64,000 nt of DNA from Candidatus Brocadia sinica JPN1. Lineage in GTDB: Bacteria; Planctomycetota; Brocadiia; Brocadiales; Brocadiaceae. The notes under the pieces are model-generated. The model saw nothing but the letters and a program-made list of their open reading frames with translations, was not told the DNA's origin and ran no database searches. The position numbers and the translations under genes were made by a program. Shown in pieces: positions 1 through 9,511 of the stretch (positions within the stretch are counted from its first letter, which is position 1; every line of letters starts with the position of its first letter). The stretch covers positions 2,294,001 to 2,358,000 of the forward strand of contig NZ_BAFN01000001.1 of NCBI RefSeq assembly GCF_000949635.1, written 5' to 3'.

Positions 1-2472
1 GAGACTGGTGAAATATATCTGGTGGGTAAAGATAAGTTAATGCTTACCCAGTCAAGGTTTTTCAACGACGCAGTTTCCAGGCAAATAGTGGACACAGAAC
101 CAGTCCGTAAGTTCATCGAAGAGGGTAGAGAGACGGTTGGTGTCTACCGGGATTACAGAGGAAAGGCAGTTGTTGGCGCCTCAATATATTTACCCAAATA
201 TGGCTGGACAATTTTGGCTGAAATGGATAAGGCAGAGTCCTTTGCACCATTAAAGAGATTGGGTCTTATTGCGTTGTTTTTTGGCGTAGTGAGCGCTGTA
301 GCTGTTACCGGTTTAGGAATTTCCTTTGCGGTTTCAACGTCAAGTCCCATCAAGGATTTAAAGGATGCATCGGAGAGATTTTCAGGCGGAGACCTGGATT
401 ATAGGGTAAAGGTAACCCGCAGGGACGAGATTGGCATCCTTGCCAGGAGTTTTAATGCTATGGCTGAGGAACTCAAGAGGGAAATCACTGGTCACAAGCG
501 TGTTGAGGAGGTGTTGAGGGAATCCGAACAAAGATTTAGAACTATTTTCGACGGTGCAACTGATGGCATACTGATCGCCGATACAGAAACCAAAAGATTC
601 TATACAGGCAATAAAGCGATTTGTCAAATGATTGGTTATCCTGCCGAAGAAATGAAAAATTTAGGAATCGTGGATATTCACCCAAAGGAAGACCTGCCCT
701 TTATCACAGAACAATTTGAAAAACAGGCAAAGGGTGAAATTGCCCTGGCTAAAGATATTCCTGTGAAAAGAAAGGACGGCAGTGTTTTTTATGCCGATAT
801 TAACACTTCTCTCGTAACTTTTGAGGGAAAAACCTATCTCATGGGGATCTTTCGGGATATTACTGACCGCAAACGGGCAGAGGAGGCATTGCGGAAGAGC
901 GAGGCCGGTCTTGCCAATGCACAGCGAATTGCCCGCCTGGGAAATTGGGAATGGGATATAACAAGAAATGAATTGCGCTGGTCGGATGAAATTTATCGTA
1001 TCTTTGGTTTAACTCCACGGTCATTTGGAGCAACATATGAGGCATTCCTGAATTTTGTTCATCCCGATGACAGGGGGTTTGTGAAAAAATCCGTCAATGG
1101 GGCTTTATATGAAAAAAAGCCTTACAGCATCGATCATCGGATAGTTTTGCCGGATGGCTCAGTTCGCATTGTCTATGAACAGGCCGAAGTTATCTTTGAT
1201 AATACCGGTAAAGCGATTCAGATGAATGGAACGGTTCAGGACATTACCGAGCGCAAGCGGATAGAAGAAGCGCTGAAGGTGCTCAACGACACTTTGGAAC
1301 AACGTATAGCTGAGCGAACAGCGGCGCTGGTAAAGGCAAACAACGAACTCAAGGTTGAAATCACCGAGCGCAAGCGGGCAGAAGAAGAACTTCGCAAGTT
1401 GTTCAACGCTGTCGAACAAAGCTCATGCTCGATTGTGATTACCGACAGAGAAGGTAACATCGAATACGTAAATCCCAAATTCGTCCGGATAACGGGTTAC
1501 GCGCCAGAGGAGGTAATCGGACAAAATCCCCGTGTCTTAAAATCCGGCGAGAAACCATCCGAAGAATATAAATATTTATGGGATACTATTACCGCCGGCG
1601 GAGAATGGGAAGGAGAATTTCATAACAAGAAAAAAAATGGCGAGCTTTATTGGGAGTACGCATCCATTTCACCTATCAGAAATCCTGCGGGCGCCATTAC
1701 CCATTTTGTTGCGATCAAGGAAGATATCACCGAGCGCAAGCGAACAGAGGAAGCATTGAGGAAACAACGCGATCACCTTGAATTTCTTACGAATCGGCTT
1801 GCTGCCGCCAACAAAGAGTTGGAAGCGTTCTGCTATTCTGTATCGCATGACTTGCGCGCGCCATTGCGGGGCATCGATGGTTTCAGCAAGGCGCTGATGG
1901 AAGACTACTCTGACAAGCTGGATGCACAGGGGAAAAACTACCTCCGGCGTGTGTGCGCGGCCAGCAACTATATGGGGCAACTTATCGACGACCTGTTAAA
2001 CCTTTCCCGTATAACCCGCAGCGAAATGAGCTGTAAAAAAGTTGACCTGAGTGCGCTGGCGAAGAAGATCATGTCGGAACTCCTGGAGACAGAACCGGGA
2101 CGTCAGGCGGACTTTGTTATTGCTGAAAAACTAATCGTCAACGGTGACCCGCGATTATTACAGATAGCGCTTAAGAACTTACTTAGCAATGCATGGAAGT
2201 TTACCAGAAAGCGTCCACGGGCAAGGATAGAACTTGGTGTGATGCAACACGAAGGAAAAACGGTGTATTTTGTGCGTGATAATGGCGCCGGATTCGATAT
2301 GGCCTTCGTCAATAAATTATTTGGCGCATTTCAGCGACTGCACTCAGCGACTGAATTTGAGGGCACGGGCATTGGGCTGGCTACGGTGCAGCGCATTATC
2401 CATCGCCACGGCGGGCAGATTTGGGCTGAGGGCGCTGTGGATCAGGGGGCAACGTTTTACTTTACGATTTGA
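1..2472 (+). CDS. Cache-HAMP-PAS sensor histidine kinase (5' partial)
   Basis: Membrane-bound sensor kinase. The frame is open from base 1, so the N-terminus lies upstream; the GTG at 22 is internal. In order: the end of an extracytoplasmic dCache sensor (to about window residue 80), one membrane segment (about 85-107), a HAMP linker (about 108-160), three PAS domains (about 175-290, 295-420, 470-590) joined by coiled-coil ERKRAEE linkers, a HisKA dimerisation domain with H-box SVSHDLRAPLRG, and a HATPase_c domain with N box NLLSNAWKF, G1 box DNGAGFD and G2 box GTGIGLA. There is no C-terminal receiver. The kinase part resembles phytochrome-like kinases, which often pair with Rcp1-type receivers, and such a receiver is the next gene 42 bases on. 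The signal is unknown. The second PAS domain is close in sequence to the PAS domain of the GGDEF-EAL protein two genes downstream. Confidence 0.93.
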   Translation, partial: ETGEIYLVGKDKLMLTQSRFFNDAVSRQIVDTEPVRKFIEEGRETVGVYRDYRGKAVVGASIYLPKYGWTILAEMDKAESFAPLKRLGLIALFFGVVSAVAVTGLGISFAVSTSSPIKDLKDASERFSGGDLDYRVKVTRRDEIGILARSFNAMAEELKREITGHKRVEEVLRESEQRFRTIFDGATDGILIADTETKRFYTGNKAICQMIGYPAEEMKNLGIVDIHPKEDLPFITEQFEKQAKGEIALAKDIPVKRKDGSVFYADINTSLVTFEGKTYLMGIFRDITDRKRAEEALRKSEAGLANAQRIARLGNWEWDITRNELRWSDEIYRIFGLTPRSFGATYEAFLNFVHPDDRGFVKKSVNGALYEKKPYSIDHRIVLPDGSVRIVYEQAEVIFDNTGKAIQMNGTVQDITERKRIEEALKVLNDTLEQRIAERTAALVKANNELKVEITERKRAEEELRKLFNAVEQSSCSIVITDREGNIEYVNPKFVRITGYAPEEVIGQNPRVLKSGEKPSEEYKYLWDTITAGGEWEGEFHNKKKNGELYWEYASISPIRNPAGAITHFVAIKEDITERKRTEEALRKQRDHLEFLTNRLAAANKELEAFCYSVSHDLRAPLRGIDGFSKALMEDYSDKLDAQGKNYLRRVCAASNYMGQLIDDLLNLSRITRSEMSCKKVDLSALAKKIMSELLETEPGRQADFVIAEKLIVNGDPRLLQIALKNLLSNAWKFTRKRPRARIELGVMQHEGKTVYFVRDNGAGFDMAFVNKLFGAFQRLHSATEFEGTGIGLATVQRIIHRHGGQIWAEGAVDQGATFYFTI

Positions 2473-2514
2473 GATTGCAAATTTGAGAACAATAATTTAC
2501 AATTTTGTATAAGT

Positions 2515-2997
2515 ATGATAAATCAACAATCGATAACCTCAAATGCGCAATCCAAAGTTATCTTGCTTGTAGAAGATAATCCAGACGACGTAGAACTGAC
2601 ACTGCGTGCATTCAGGAAGCACAATATTGTGAATGAGGTAGTGGTGGCAAGTGATGGAGTCGAAGCGCTGGACTATCTCTTCTGCAGGGGTAAGCATGCC
2701 GGACGTGATATGAGTAACTTGCCGGAAGTCGTCTTGCTGGATTTGAAACTGCCGAAAGTGGATGGTCTGGAGGTGTTACACCACCTGCGTGCTGATGAAA
2801 GGACAAAATACCTTCCCGTAGTTATTCTTACTTCGTCGAACGAAGAGCGGGACCTGATAAACGGTTACAAGCTCGGCGCTAACAGTTACATTCAAAAACC
2901 GGTGGATTTTACCCAATTCTCCGAGGCTGTGGGACGACTGGGAATTTATTGGCTTCTCCTGAACAAATCTCCGGGTAACAGAGGTGGAAGGCATTAA
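2515..2997 (+). CDS. Rcp1-type single-domain response regulator
   Basis: A 160-residue stand-alone receiver domain. The acidic pocket (EDNPDD near residue 20), phospho-acceptor Asp76 (VVLLDLKLP), Thr106 and Lys128 are all visible. The long segment between beta 2 and beta 3 containing DYLFCRG is typical of the Rcp1 family that partners phytochrome-like kinases. No output domain is present, so it probably relays phosphate or acts by protein contact. It lies between the kinase and the GGDEF-EAL protein, and its TAA directly abuts the downstream ATG (2998), which indicates translational coupling. The partnership with the upstream kinase is inferred from position and family habit. Confidence 0.93.
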   Translation: MINQQSITSNAQSKVILLVEDNPDDVELTLRAFRKHNIVNEVVVASDGVEALDYLFCRGKHAGRDMSNLPEVVLLDLKLPKVDGLEVLHHLRADERTKYLPVVILTSSNEERDLINGYKLGANSYIQKPVDFTQFSEAVGRLGIYWLLLNKSPGNRGGRH

Positions 2998-5220
2998 ATG
3001 AAAAAACCACTTCGTGTATTAATTGTAGATGATTCGATGGACGACGTTGAATTGATGCTTCGTGAACTGCGACACGGAGGCTATGAGCCGGCATTTGAAC
3101 GGGTTGAAACTGCCTCAGCTATGAAGATGATGCTCGAAAAACAGAAATGGGACATTGTCCTTGCAGATCACTACATGCCGTTCTTTAGCGCAATTGGGGC
3201 ATTAACACAGTTGAAATTGAGTGGACTCGATATCCCTTTTATTATTGTGTCAGGCTCTATTGGGGAGGATATCGCAGTTTCATCTATGAAGGCTGGCGCT
3301 CATGATTATATTATGAAGGATAATCTGACGCGGCTGGTTCCGGCTATTGAGCGGGAATTGATTGAGGTGGAGGAACGACGGAAGTGCAAGTGGGCGGAGG
3401 AATTGTTACGGAAAAGTGAAGCCAGCCTTGCCAACGCTCAACGAATTGCCCATCTGGGAAATTGGGAATGGGACATAGTGAAAAATGAATTGCATTGGTC
3501 TGATGAAGTCTACCGCATCTTTGGTTTCGCCCCACAGTCATTTTGTCCGACATTTGAGATGTTTCTGAATGCTGTTCATAATGATGATAGAGAATTTGTA
3601 GAGAAATTTTTTCATGATATTCTCCATGAACGAAAACCTTACCATATTGACCATCGCATAGTTTTGCCAGACGACGCAGTGCATGTTGTGTATGAACAGG
3701 CTGAAGTTATGTTTGATAATACCGGCAGGGCGATTCAGATGAATGGAATAGTTCAGGACATTACCGAGCGCAAACGACTCGAGGAAGAACTACGATTGCT
3801 GAACGAGTCTCTGGAACGACATGTGGCAGAGCGAACTGCGGCCCTGGTGAAGGTAAACGAAGAATTGCGGATAGAAATCGAAGAGCGCAAGCGGGCAGAG
3901 GAAAAGATCAAACATATGGCTTTTCACGACTCTCTTACCTCATTACCCAATCGGGTATTATTTAACGATCGTCTGACACTGTCGTTGGCACATGCATATC
4001 GTACGACTGAGACACTGGCCGTGATGTTTCTGGATCTGGACAGATTCAAAAGCATAAATGATACGCTTGGGCATAGTGTGGGGGATATGTTGCTCCATGA
4101 AATCGCTAACAGACTGAAAAGATGTATACGAGAAGAAGATACCGTTGCCCGCTTTGCGGGCGATGAATTTATCCTGTTATTGTTAGGAATTAATGAAGCG
4201 GAAGATGTGAGTAGTATTGCCAGAAAGATCCTCGATGCTATCCAGCAGCCTTTGATGATCAGGGGACACGAACTCTACATGACTACGAGCATTGGGATTG
4301 CCATATATCCCAATGATGGCAAAGATGCAGAAACTCTGCTGAAGAATGCAGATACCGCCATGTATCATGCCAAGGAACAGGGGAGAAATAATTATCAATT
4401 CTATACCGAAGCCATGCAGTCTGCATCCTTTGAAAAGATGATTATGGAAAGAAATCTCCGCCGTGCGCTGGACCGTGGGGAATTTGTAGTATACTACCAG
4501 CCGCTGGTGAATATTGGCACCGGTCAGATCGTTGGTATGGAAGCCCTTGTGCGTTGGCGACACCCTGATCGGGGTCTGATTAATCCCGAAGAATTTCTCT
4601 CCTTGTCAGAAAATACCAGGCTGATCGTTTTCATCGATGAATTGGTGTTATATACCGTCTGTGTACAATGCAAGGCCTGGCAGGATGCAGGATTTCAACC
4701 TCTGTGCATAGCGGTGAACCTTTCAGCGCATACATTCCAACAGCCTAATCTGGTGGAGACCGTTATGTCGGCGCTGCAAAAAACCGGTCTGGACCCGCAT
4801 TTTCTGGGTTTGGAAATCACCGAGAGTATTGCTATGCAAGATATAGAAGCTACTATTCATAAATTGAGCAAGTTGAGCGATCTGGGCGTTCAAATCGCCA
4901 TCGATGATTTTGGCACGGGCTTTTCTTCTTTGTATTATCTCAAGAAATTTCCTGTCAAGAAGCTCAAAATTAGCCAGCATTTCGTGAACGGTATTGTGAC
5001 CGACCAAAATGACAAGGTGATTGTGGAGTCAGTAATTGCCCTGGCGCAAAGTCTGAAATTTAAGGTTGTTGCCGAAGGAGTTGAGACGGAAGAACAGCTC
5101 ATCTTTCTTAAGCAAAGACAATGTGACGAGATGCAGGGATATTTGTTCTGCAAGCCTTTGCCAGCTGAAGAGTTTGGGAAAATACCGATGCAGGATAAAC
5201 AGTTGTGTGGCTTGTGGTAA
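2998..5220 (+). CDS. Receiver-PAS-GGDEF-EAL cyclic-di-GMP signalling protein
   Basis: A 740-residue cytoplasmic protein expected to make and/or degrade cyclic-di-GMP under phosphorelay control. Domains: receiver (about 1-125, phospho-acceptor Asp57 in DIVLADHYMP), PAS_3-type PAS (about 140-260), coiled coil (about 260-305), GGDEF (about 305-470) and EAL (about 490-735). The GGDEF signature reads AGDEF, a first-Gly-to-Ala variant known to be active in some cyclases, and an RxxD inhibitory-site motif (REED) lies five residues before it. The EAL domain keeps EALVRW, NLSA, EITES, IDDFGTGFSS and AEGVET, but the usual KID motif reads KIS. Net activity cannot be read from sequence. It is the last gene of the three-gene signalling set. 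Confidence 0.93.
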   Translation: MKKPLRVLIVDDSMDDVELMLRELRHGGYEPAFERVETASAMKMMLEKQKWDIVLADHYMPFFSAIGALTQLKLSGLDIPFIIVSGSIGEDIAVSSMKAGAHDYIMKDNLTRLVPAIERELIEVEERRKCKWAEELLRKSEASLANAQRIAHLGNWEWDIVKNELHWSDEVYRIFGFAPQSFCPTFEMFLNAVHNDDREFVEKFFHDILHERKPYHIDHRIVLPDDAVHVVYEQAEVMFDNTGRAIQMNGIVQDITERKRLEEELRLLNESLERHVAERTAALVKVNEELRIEIEERKRAEEKIKHMAFHDSLTSLPNRVLFNDRLTLSLAHAYRTTETLAVMFLDLDRFKSINDTLGHSVGDMLLHEIANRLKRCIREEDTVARFAGDEFILLLLGINEAEDVSSIARKILDAIQQPLMIRGHELYMTTSIGIAIYPNDGKDAETLLKNADTAMYHAKEQGRNNYQFYTEAMQSASFEKMIMERNLRRALDRGEFVVYYQPLVNIGTGQIVGMEALVRWRHPDRGLINPEEFLSLSENTRLIVFIDELVLYTVCVQCKAWQDAGFQPLCIAVNLSAHTFQQPNLVETVMSALQKTGLDPHFLGLEITESIAMQDIEATIHKLSKLSDLGVQIAIDDFGTGFSSLYYLKKFPVKKLKISQHFVNGIVTDQNDKVIVESVIALAQSLKFKVVAEGVETEEQLIFLKQRQCDEMQGYLFCKPLPAEEFGKIPMQDKQLCGLW

Positions 5221-5369
5221 GAGAAGGTTGCGCTGGTATTTCCCATTTCTTTTGCTCCTTGAGCTGATCCGGGAGTTTTGTTCTAAAGAAGTCTTTCATC
5301 TTTTCTTTGTCTTTTTACCTTCCTGAACCACTGTCTTTTCTTTTTCCTTTTCTCTTTTACCTTACAACG

Positions 5370-6281
5370 TTAAGAGCGCGGATGGTACTGCCGATGGATG
5401 GCTTTAAGGTGATGTTTGCTAACGTGGGTATAGATTTGGGTGGTGGAGACGTTAACATGTCCCAGCATTTCTTGTACTGAACGAAGATCGGCGCCATTTT
5501 CCAGCAAATGAGTGGCAAATGAGTGTCTCAGCTTGTGTGGGGAGATGTGCCCGTGGATGCCAGCTTTTAAAGCACAATTTTTTACAATGACCCATACATT
5601 CTCCCTTCGAAGGGGCTTTCCGGTCTTTGAAAGAAATAAATGAGTGCTCTCCTGGCTGTTTTTTATCTTTGGCCTGGAGATCTTTACATACGTTTGAATG
5701 GCCTCAATCGCCTTTGTCCCAAGGGGTACGATGCGCTCCTTTGAGCCTTTGCCCCTGCACTTCACATAACTGTATTCGAGGTTAATCCAGTCCATCTGAA
5801 TTGCAACGACCTCTGACACCCTCGCGCCGGTAGCATACATAAGTTCAAGAATGGCCTTGTTTCTCATCCCTAATTTCGTTTTTGTATCGGGGACTGAAAG
5901 CAGATCGTCGATCTTATGGACGGGGATCACTTCTGGCAATCTCTTCCAGAGCTTTGGTGAATCGATCACCGTAAAGGGGTTCATCTGCAATCTTCCCTCT
6001 GAGAGGAAAAATTTGTATAACATACGGATGGCCACAATGCAGCGGGTGATGGAGTTGATGGAGAGTCCTCGTTTTTTTTCAGAAATAATGAAGCTGGTAA
6101 TCGTATCGGGACGGACGCCGTCAAAGTCTGCTATGTTTTTCGAGAGCAGGAAGGTGGTAAATATCTGCAGGTCGTGGCTGTAACCGAGGATAGTATTTTT
6201 GGATAAACCGCATTCAACAAGGAGGTAGTTTATAAAAGACTCAATAAATTCGTCCAATTTGTTGATTTTTGATTCATTCAT
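5370..6281 (-). CDS. xerD: Tyrosine site-specific recombinase, XerC/XerD type
   Basis: A 303-residue Xer recombinase with a SAM-like N-terminal core-binding domain and a C-terminal catalytic domain. All six expected active-site residues are visible: Arg154 (ATGARVSE), Lys178 (GKGSKER), His249 and Arg252 (HKLRHSFATHLL), His275 (GHVNVST) and Tyr284 (QIYTHV). Xer enzymes resolve chromosome dimers at dif; relatives serve mobile elements. Length and motif spacing fit housekeeping XerC/XerD better than a phage integrase, but C versus D cannot be settled here. It follows the type III restriction gene by 51 bases on the same strand. No clear Shine-Dalgarno precedes the ATG. Confidence 0.9.
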   Translation of the reverse strand: MNESKINKLDEFIESFINYLLVECGLSKNTILGYSHDLQIFTTFLLSKNIADFDGVRPDTITSFIISEKKRGLSINSITRCIVAIRMLYKFFLSEGRLQMNPFTVIDSPKLWKRLPEVIPVHKIDDLLSVPDTKTKLGMRNKAILELMYATGARVSEVVAIQMDWINLEYSYVKCRGKGSKERIVPLGTKAIEAIQTYVKISRPKIKNSQESTHLFLSKTGKPLRRENVWVIVKNCALKAGIHGHISPHKLRHSFATHLLENGADLRSVQEMLGHVNVSTTQIYTHVSKHHLKAIHRQYHPRS

Positions 6282-6332
6282 CGTTAACGTTTTCTGTTGA
6301 TATGCATGTGTTTTTAAGTCTTAAAATATACA

Positions 6333-8867
6333 TCACCTCATTAAATTCCTCAGTGTCTCGTCCTCCTTTCCTTCCTCAACAAGATAAAATTCTGCTTCCT
6401 CATTAATCGTCATAAAAGGCAATTTCATCTGGTGGTATGTACAAATCTTCTTTTCTCTATGCTGTTCTGTCATCAACTCTAATACCGACTTCTTATATTG
6501 TGTGTCCGGATTTCCGGATAAATGCTCGCCTTTGCTCTCGATCACATAAAGGATTTCAAATCCGTCTTTCCCTTTCTTTTTGGCGGCAACAAAGTCAGGT
6601 CTGATTTTATGCTCCTTCCATCCCTGAATTGCGTACCATCCCTTGCCCTTGTTCGCCTTATTTCTAAACCACCACAATATCTTAGCCTGATTGTCCAATA
6701 TCTGCCCCACCTTTTTCTCAAGATTGTTCATAGTTTCCAGTTCTACGTCCTCAAACAGATAATATTGAAAGGTATTAGGAAAACGCGAAACGGTTATAGT
6801 ATCGGTTTCGGGGACTCTGTATCCTATGGTTTCATCATCAGAAACAGCAAGCAAGAGTTTTTTATTCTCAATGTAATCAAGAAAAACCCACTCCTCCTGC
6901 CTTGCTTTTTCTTCAGTCAGATGTTTTACAACCCAAGAAACAACGAAGCTGAAATGTTCCTGAAGGTTTTTCCTTCCGATTCTTTCTGCAATAGTTTTCA
7001 GGCAGTTATCCGCCAATGTTCTTGCAAGAAAGGGATTTTCAACAATCTCGGTAAAACGTCTCGTCATGTAGCTTATATTAACGTTATTTTCTGCATCTGC
7101 GGATAGTTTCTCAGCCGTATGTGTTGTCCTGCTTTTGTCATCAAGCGTTACCGCAAAGGCAGTCCTTTCCCTTCTTTCCCCGCTGAGCGACTGTTTTAAA
7201 TCCTTTATGAACTCCTCTTTCAGTGCAAGTCTTGAAAAATCAAGACGCGGCTTTATATGCAGCGCATAATTAAATCTCCTCTTCTCCTTTTCGCTTTCAA
7301 TCATCAGCCATACAGGGAGATAAAAGGTGTTGGCGTATTTGTCCTTAAAAACTTTCTTTATCTTCACGGTTTTGGGTTTAAGGTCTTCGTGGTCAGTCTT
7401 CTTTATATTGCCGACAAGGTCTTCCAGTCCTTCATTCTTAAATCCTGCCGCAACCCTGTCCAGTATTTGTCCCGAATCATCCCTTACATAATAGGCATAA
7501 CTCTCGTCCAAATCCTTTATCCCTGTCTTTTTTGCGTTAGGCTGCCGTAAAATCCTGCCGACCAACTGAGTGACACCTGTATTTGAGCCAACATTCGGAA
7601 TAATCCCCAGTATGTATGCAAAAGAACAATCCCAGCCCTCTCTCAATGCCTCTTTGGTAATAATATAACGGACAGGGCAGTCTTCTGAAAACAGGTCAAC
7701 ATCTTCAATATCGTTCTGTGCGCTGGTCTTTATTGCAATTTCATCTGGATTGATGCCAAGCTCTGTCAGATGTTCTTTTGCGTCAAGGCTGTGCACCCTG
7801 CCCCTTCCCCTCTGGTCGTTCCCCGTCGCTTCCACCTGTATTAATGCAATAGGGCGTATATAAATGCCCTTGCCCTGTTTCAACGCACTTGCCTTTTTCT
7901 CAAGCCTCTCACGATGGGTTTTTACTTCATTCAGCATTGTCTTCCAGTCATTCTCAAGATTGCTTGCAGGCGGAAAGATGTGCAGGTCGAGCTTTATCAT
8001 CTCCTCGTCTTTTAACTCCAGTCCGGTTATCTTTACCAGAATATTCATTTCTTCCTTTGGTGTCGCCGACAACCCAAGCACCATTTCAGGATTCAGATTG
8101 TCAATTGTCTTTCGCGCCTGTTCTGAAAACACCTTGTGTATTTCGTCAATAATGATAAACGGCTTTGAACATCGTATGGCGTTTCCGAGGCTTGTTATGA
8201 TTTGAGGAAAAACAGACTTCGCGCCGGAAATCACGTCAAGATTTGGAACGCACTCGATAATCTGTTTATGCAGGTCATATCTGTTGTCGGGCGGGAAGAA
8301 ACTCTCGTAACCGCCGCTGTCCTGAAACACCTTCAATGCCTCTCTTGCATTCCTGCGGCTGACTGACTGAATCATGACAAACAACACCACAAGGTTTTCT
8401 TCAATATCCTGTGTGGTAAGCCTCTGTCCCTTCTCAAGAATAAGGGTCTTGCCCCCGCTGCACTGGTCAAGCAGTTGCCTGAGATAATTACCTTTGTCTC
8501 TCAGTTTTTTGACGGTCTGCGTATAAATAATTTCGCTTGGGACAATCCACACCACAAGCCCTGTGCGTTTCCGGGCAAAGAGGTTTTTGTATTCCCTGAT
8601 GGCCTCAACGGCAAGGAGTGTTTTGCCGCCGCCGGTCGGGACTTTGATGCAAATTCTAGGATAATAATTGCCAAAACCGTTAACACAACTGTCATTGTAT
8701 GGTTTATGCAAATTGCTAAACGTGCTTTGTACCCAGTTCAGTGTATGCCACAGGTTTTCAGGCAGGGCTTTTCTGGCGGTTTCAATGGCGTCCTTGGTTT
8801 CTCTTGCAGTCTGTAAAAATCTCTTTAATTCGCCGACAACCTTTATTTGATAGTTTTTGAGGAACAT
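6333..8867 (-). CDS. res: Type III restriction enzyme, Res subunit
   Basis: An 844-residue ATP-dependent restriction subunit that would act with Mod to cut DNA after translocation or sliding between head-to-head sites. It is a superfamily 2 helicase: Walker A PTGGGKT at 77-83, DEIH box at 241-244, GLSATPKEE (motif III region) and VGRILRQP (motif VI). The C-terminus carries a PD-(D/E)xK-like pattern (RPDFV, then YVIESKG) expected for the endonuclease domain. The frame is uninterrupted. The cognate mod gene lies upstream on the same strand, but a toxin-antitoxin pair separates them. The start ATG is 8 bases after the vapC stop. Confidence 0.93.
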   Translation of the reverse strand: MFLKNYQIKVVGELKRFLQTARETKDAIETARKALPENLWHTLNWVQSTFSNLHKPYNDSCVNGFGNYYPRICIKVPTGGGKTLLAVEAIREYKNLFARKRTGLVVWIVPSEIIYTQTVKKLRDKGNYLRQLLDQCSGGKTLILEKGQRLTTQDIEENLVVLFVMIQSVSRRNAREALKVFQDSGGYESFFPPDNRYDLHKQIIECVPNLDVISGAKSVFPQIITSLGNAIRCSKPFIIIDEIHKVFSEQARKTIDNLNPEMVLGLSATPKEEMNILVKITGLELKDEEMIKLDLHIFPPASNLENDWKTMLNEVKTHRERLEKKASALKQGKGIYIRPIALIQVEATGNDQRGRGRVHSLDAKEHLTELGINPDEIAIKTSAQNDIEDVDLFSEDCPVRYIITKEALREGWDCSFAYILGIIPNVGSNTGVTQLVGRILRQPNAKKTGIKDLDESYAYYVRDDSGQILDRVAAGFKNEGLEDLVGNIKKTDHEDLKPKTVKIKKVFKDKYANTFYLPVWLMIESEKEKRRFNYALHIKPRLDFSRLALKEEFIKDLKQSLSGERRERTAFAVTLDDKSRTTHTAEKLSADAENNVNISYMTRRFTEIVENPFLARTLADNCLKTIAERIGRKNLQEHFSFVVSWVVKHLTEEKARQEEWVFLDYIENKKLLLAVSDDETIGYRVPETDTITVSRFPNTFQYYLFEDVELETMNNLEKKVGQILDNQAKILWWFRNKANKGKGWYAIQGWKEHKIRPDFVAAKKKGKDGFEILYVIESKGEHLSGNPDTQYKKSVLELMTEQHREKKICTYHQMKLPFMTINEEAEFYLVEEGKEDETLRNLMR

Positions 8868-8874
8868 GTTTTCA

Positions 8875-9306
8875 TTATGCGATCAGTTTGAAATTCACGA
8901 ATTCTTTTACCCTTAAAAAATCCTTTGCGTTATTTGTAATAACAGACGCTCCGACCTGCTTTGCGGAAAGGGCAATAAGGACGTCATTCTGTATCCGTGA
9001 CAAAAATATATTTTCGAAGCCGTATTTTCCTCCAAGTTTAGCAACAACCTTGCCCGTAGTTTGCCAATCGTTTGATGTTGGGGTAACAATCCTTTGTGTG
9101 TCATAAAAAGCCTTATACAACTTATCAAGGAGTTTAATAGATTGATTATCAAATGCCCCTGCATAGAGTTCGGCAATAACCACAGTGCTTAAATAGATTA
9201 CTGGTTTTCCTATATCAATCTCCAGACTAGGATGAACAACGCCGCCGTTTACGAAAGGAATATAAATGGATGTGTCCAGAATTGCCTTAATTCTTGCATC
9301 TGCCAT
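8875..9306 (-). CDS. vapC: PIN-domain toxin, VapC type
   Basis: A predicted 143-residue PIN-domain ribonuclease, the toxin of a type II toxin-antitoxin pair. Acidic residues expected of PIN domains are present: Asp11 (ILDTSIYI), a Glu in VVIAELYAG, and Asp in NDVLIALSA; the fourth region reads TNNAKDF, with Asn where many VapC proteins have Asp. I chose the ATG at 9306 (MADARIKAILD) rather than the longer frame from 9351, because it puts the first catalytic Asp at the usual distance from the start and overlaps the antitoxin end by 20 bases, a typical VapBC arrangement. The target RNA is unknown. Confidence 0.87.
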   Translation of the reverse strand: MADARIKAILDTSIYIPFVNGGVVHPSLEIDIGKPVIYLSTVVIAELYAGAFDNQSIKLLDKLYKAFYDTQRIVTPTSNDWQTTGKVVAKLGGKYGFENIFLSRIQNDVLIALSAKQVGASVITNNAKDFLRVKEFVNFKLIA

Positions 9307-9496
9307 AGATGTCTTTGATAGACCCCTTGCCTTTGATTGCCATGAGGACATTCCTTATTTTGCTGTCCGCTATGACGATATCCATAGCCCTGTCAATGGC
9401 TTCTGTGTCTGTCTTTGCTTTCATTATTTTTTTTACTGTTTTTATTTTTTCAGGGTCAAGGATGAACTGTTTTCTCATTTTTAAAGCATGTGTCAT
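9287..9496 (-). CDS. vapB: Probable VapB-type antitoxin
   Basis: A 69-residue basic protein immediately upstream of, and overlapping, the PIN toxin gene. The N-terminal half (MRKQFILDPEKIKTVKKI) followed by TDTEAIDRAMD resembles ribbon-helix-helix antitoxins, where a short beta strand is followed by two helices that bind DNA as a dimer; the C-terminal half would wrap the toxin. A GGAGG ribosome site (complement of 9506-9510) precedes the ATG at 9496. It probably represses its own promoter through the inverted repeat just upstream. The assignment rests on position, size and fold-like pattern rather than strong family motifs. Confidence 0.8.
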   Translation of the reverse strand: MTHALKMRKQFILDPEKIKTVKKIMKAKTDTEAIDRAMDIVIADSKIRNVLMAIKGKGSIKDIYGRCKN

Positions 9497-9511
9497 TTTT
9501 AATTACCTCCA

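Noticed and set aside
5221-5369. Pyrimidine-rich stretch between the GGDEF-EAL gene and xerD
   Set aside because: It is a 149-base convergent gap with T/C-rich sequence but no hairpin or clear element; the frame running through it (5066-5326) is a shadow of the EAL gene end.
6312-6326. Palindrome TTTTAAGTCTTAAAA between res and xerD
   Set aside because: The arms leave almost no loop and it is AT-only apart from one pair, so a hairpin terminator or operator is not supported.
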